This document shows, one piece after another, positions 48,824 to 49,036 of a stretch of DNA of 49,036 nt. Each line of letters opens with the position of its first letter. The first letter of the stretch is position 1. The DNA lies in contig JAJCYR010000083.1 of assembly GCA_029262775.1 (NCBI GenBank), positions 1 to 49,036 of the forward strand. Reading direction: 5' to 3'. This DNA is from Bacteroidota bacterium. GTDB lineage: Bacteria > Bacteroidota > Rhodothermia > Rhodothermales > UBA10348. The position numbers and the translations under genes were made by a program. The notes below the pieces were generated by a model. That model did no database searches. It was not told where the DNA came from and was given only the letters and a program-made list of their open reading frames with translations.

Positions 48824-49036
48824 CGCCACTCATCCTAGCCATTCGCATAGATATGGGTCCACTCACAATTACGTTTGGCGTTATCTCTGCAGTAACTAGT
48901 TTCCATCCGCAAACCCATCTCTGACACGATCGAGCAACGCGCATGAGCCTTTGGAGCGGGATATTCAACGAGCACGGGGTGGGTATTTGGGACGATCTGG
49001 AGGATTTCCCAAGGTCTCGATGATTATGGGCGATTT

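Larger units (their letters stand above)
48706..49036. other. Right-edge stretch without a convincing gene
   Basis: Beyond the attC-like element there is a second perfect 9-bp inverted repeat, ATAACGCCA at 48820-48828 and TGGCGTTAT at 48876-48884, which could be another attC-type core or a protein-binding dyad. A 26-codon frame (48943-49023, MSLWSGIFNEHGVG) is too short to call. The minus strand holds a 65-codon frame at 48771-48968 with no recognisable feature. Nothing else is seen up to the window end. Confidence 0.4.

Noticed and set aside
48771..48968. A 65-codon minus-strand gene
   Set aside because: Overlaps the attC-like and palindromic sequence, has no neighbour support and no recognisable feature.

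Overview
The window looks like part of the chromosome, or a large accessory region, of a Gram-negative bacterium related to the Rhodothermota/Bacteroidota. The basis is the run of outer-membrane beta-barrels and SPII lipoproteins, the weak Shine-Dalgarno sequences, the PadR regulator paired with a permease-prefix/FtsX protein, and the set of DUF2231, DUF1111 and DoxX neighbours. The taxonomic call is an inference from gene style. No rRNA, tRNA or CRISPR array was seen.

Layout. (1) 1-1900: the end of an unknown plus-strand gene, then a hipB-hipA toxin-antitoxin pair behind an AT-rich dyad operator. (2) 1930-28891: a copper/heavy-metal resistance island of about 26 genes. A CusR/CusS-type two-component system (7806-9947) is encoded on the plus strand. 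Three long minus-strand transcription units surround it: (a) 7645 to 1930, Spy-like, SHOCT, DUF2231, lipoproteins, CopA, CopB; (b) 19162 to 9957, barrel, dihaem cytochrome c, cupredoxin, Cys-rich protein, CusC, CusB, CusA; (c) 28891 to 19261, PII-like, methyltransferase-like, CPH-type copper ATPase, two paralogous flavoproteins, small membrane proteins, CDF transporter, MFS transporter, archaeal-type GAPDH. Upstream of each unit lies the same 40-bp array: three direct heptamers (CCTTAAA/CCTGAAA type) and one inverted heptamer, all in strict 11-bp register. One response regulator therefore probably controls the whole island. (3) 28976-33758: PadR with a collapsed permease remnant, then a barrel/Rieske/dihaem DUF1111 operon under a DtxR-like palindrome, diverging from a small membrane protein and DoxX separated by an 8-9 bp minisatellite. 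(4) 43145 to 33819: a tight seven-gene minus-strand operon (aminotransferase, nitrilase, VOC protein, Orn/Lys/Arg decarboxylase, ATP-grasp ligase, C45 Ntn-acyltransferase, aldehyde dehydrogenase). It resembles a rewired polyamine/omega-amino-acid pathway. (5) 43281-49036: a second multicopper oxidase, a nucleotidyltransferase plus winged-helix pair that looks like a toxin-antitoxin or defence cassette, a fossil of a second copy of the oxidase beyond that cassette, and a visibly more AT-rich segment (Crp-family regulator plus membrane protein) bounded by perfect 12-bp inverted repeats and followed by an attC-like structure.

How the genes work together. In the copper island, CusS/CusR would sense periplasmic copper. 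CusCBA and the P1B ATPase export it. CopA (multicopper oxidase), CopB, the cupredoxin and the dihaem cytochrome handle or oxidise it in the periplasm. The paired flavoproteins, each ending in an identically placed five-cysteine cluster, are the least explained members. The most interesting unexplained systems are the shared 11-bp-register operator, the flavoprotein pair, the seven-gene amine operon, and the nucleotidyltransferase/winged-helix cassette flanked by oxidase duplications.
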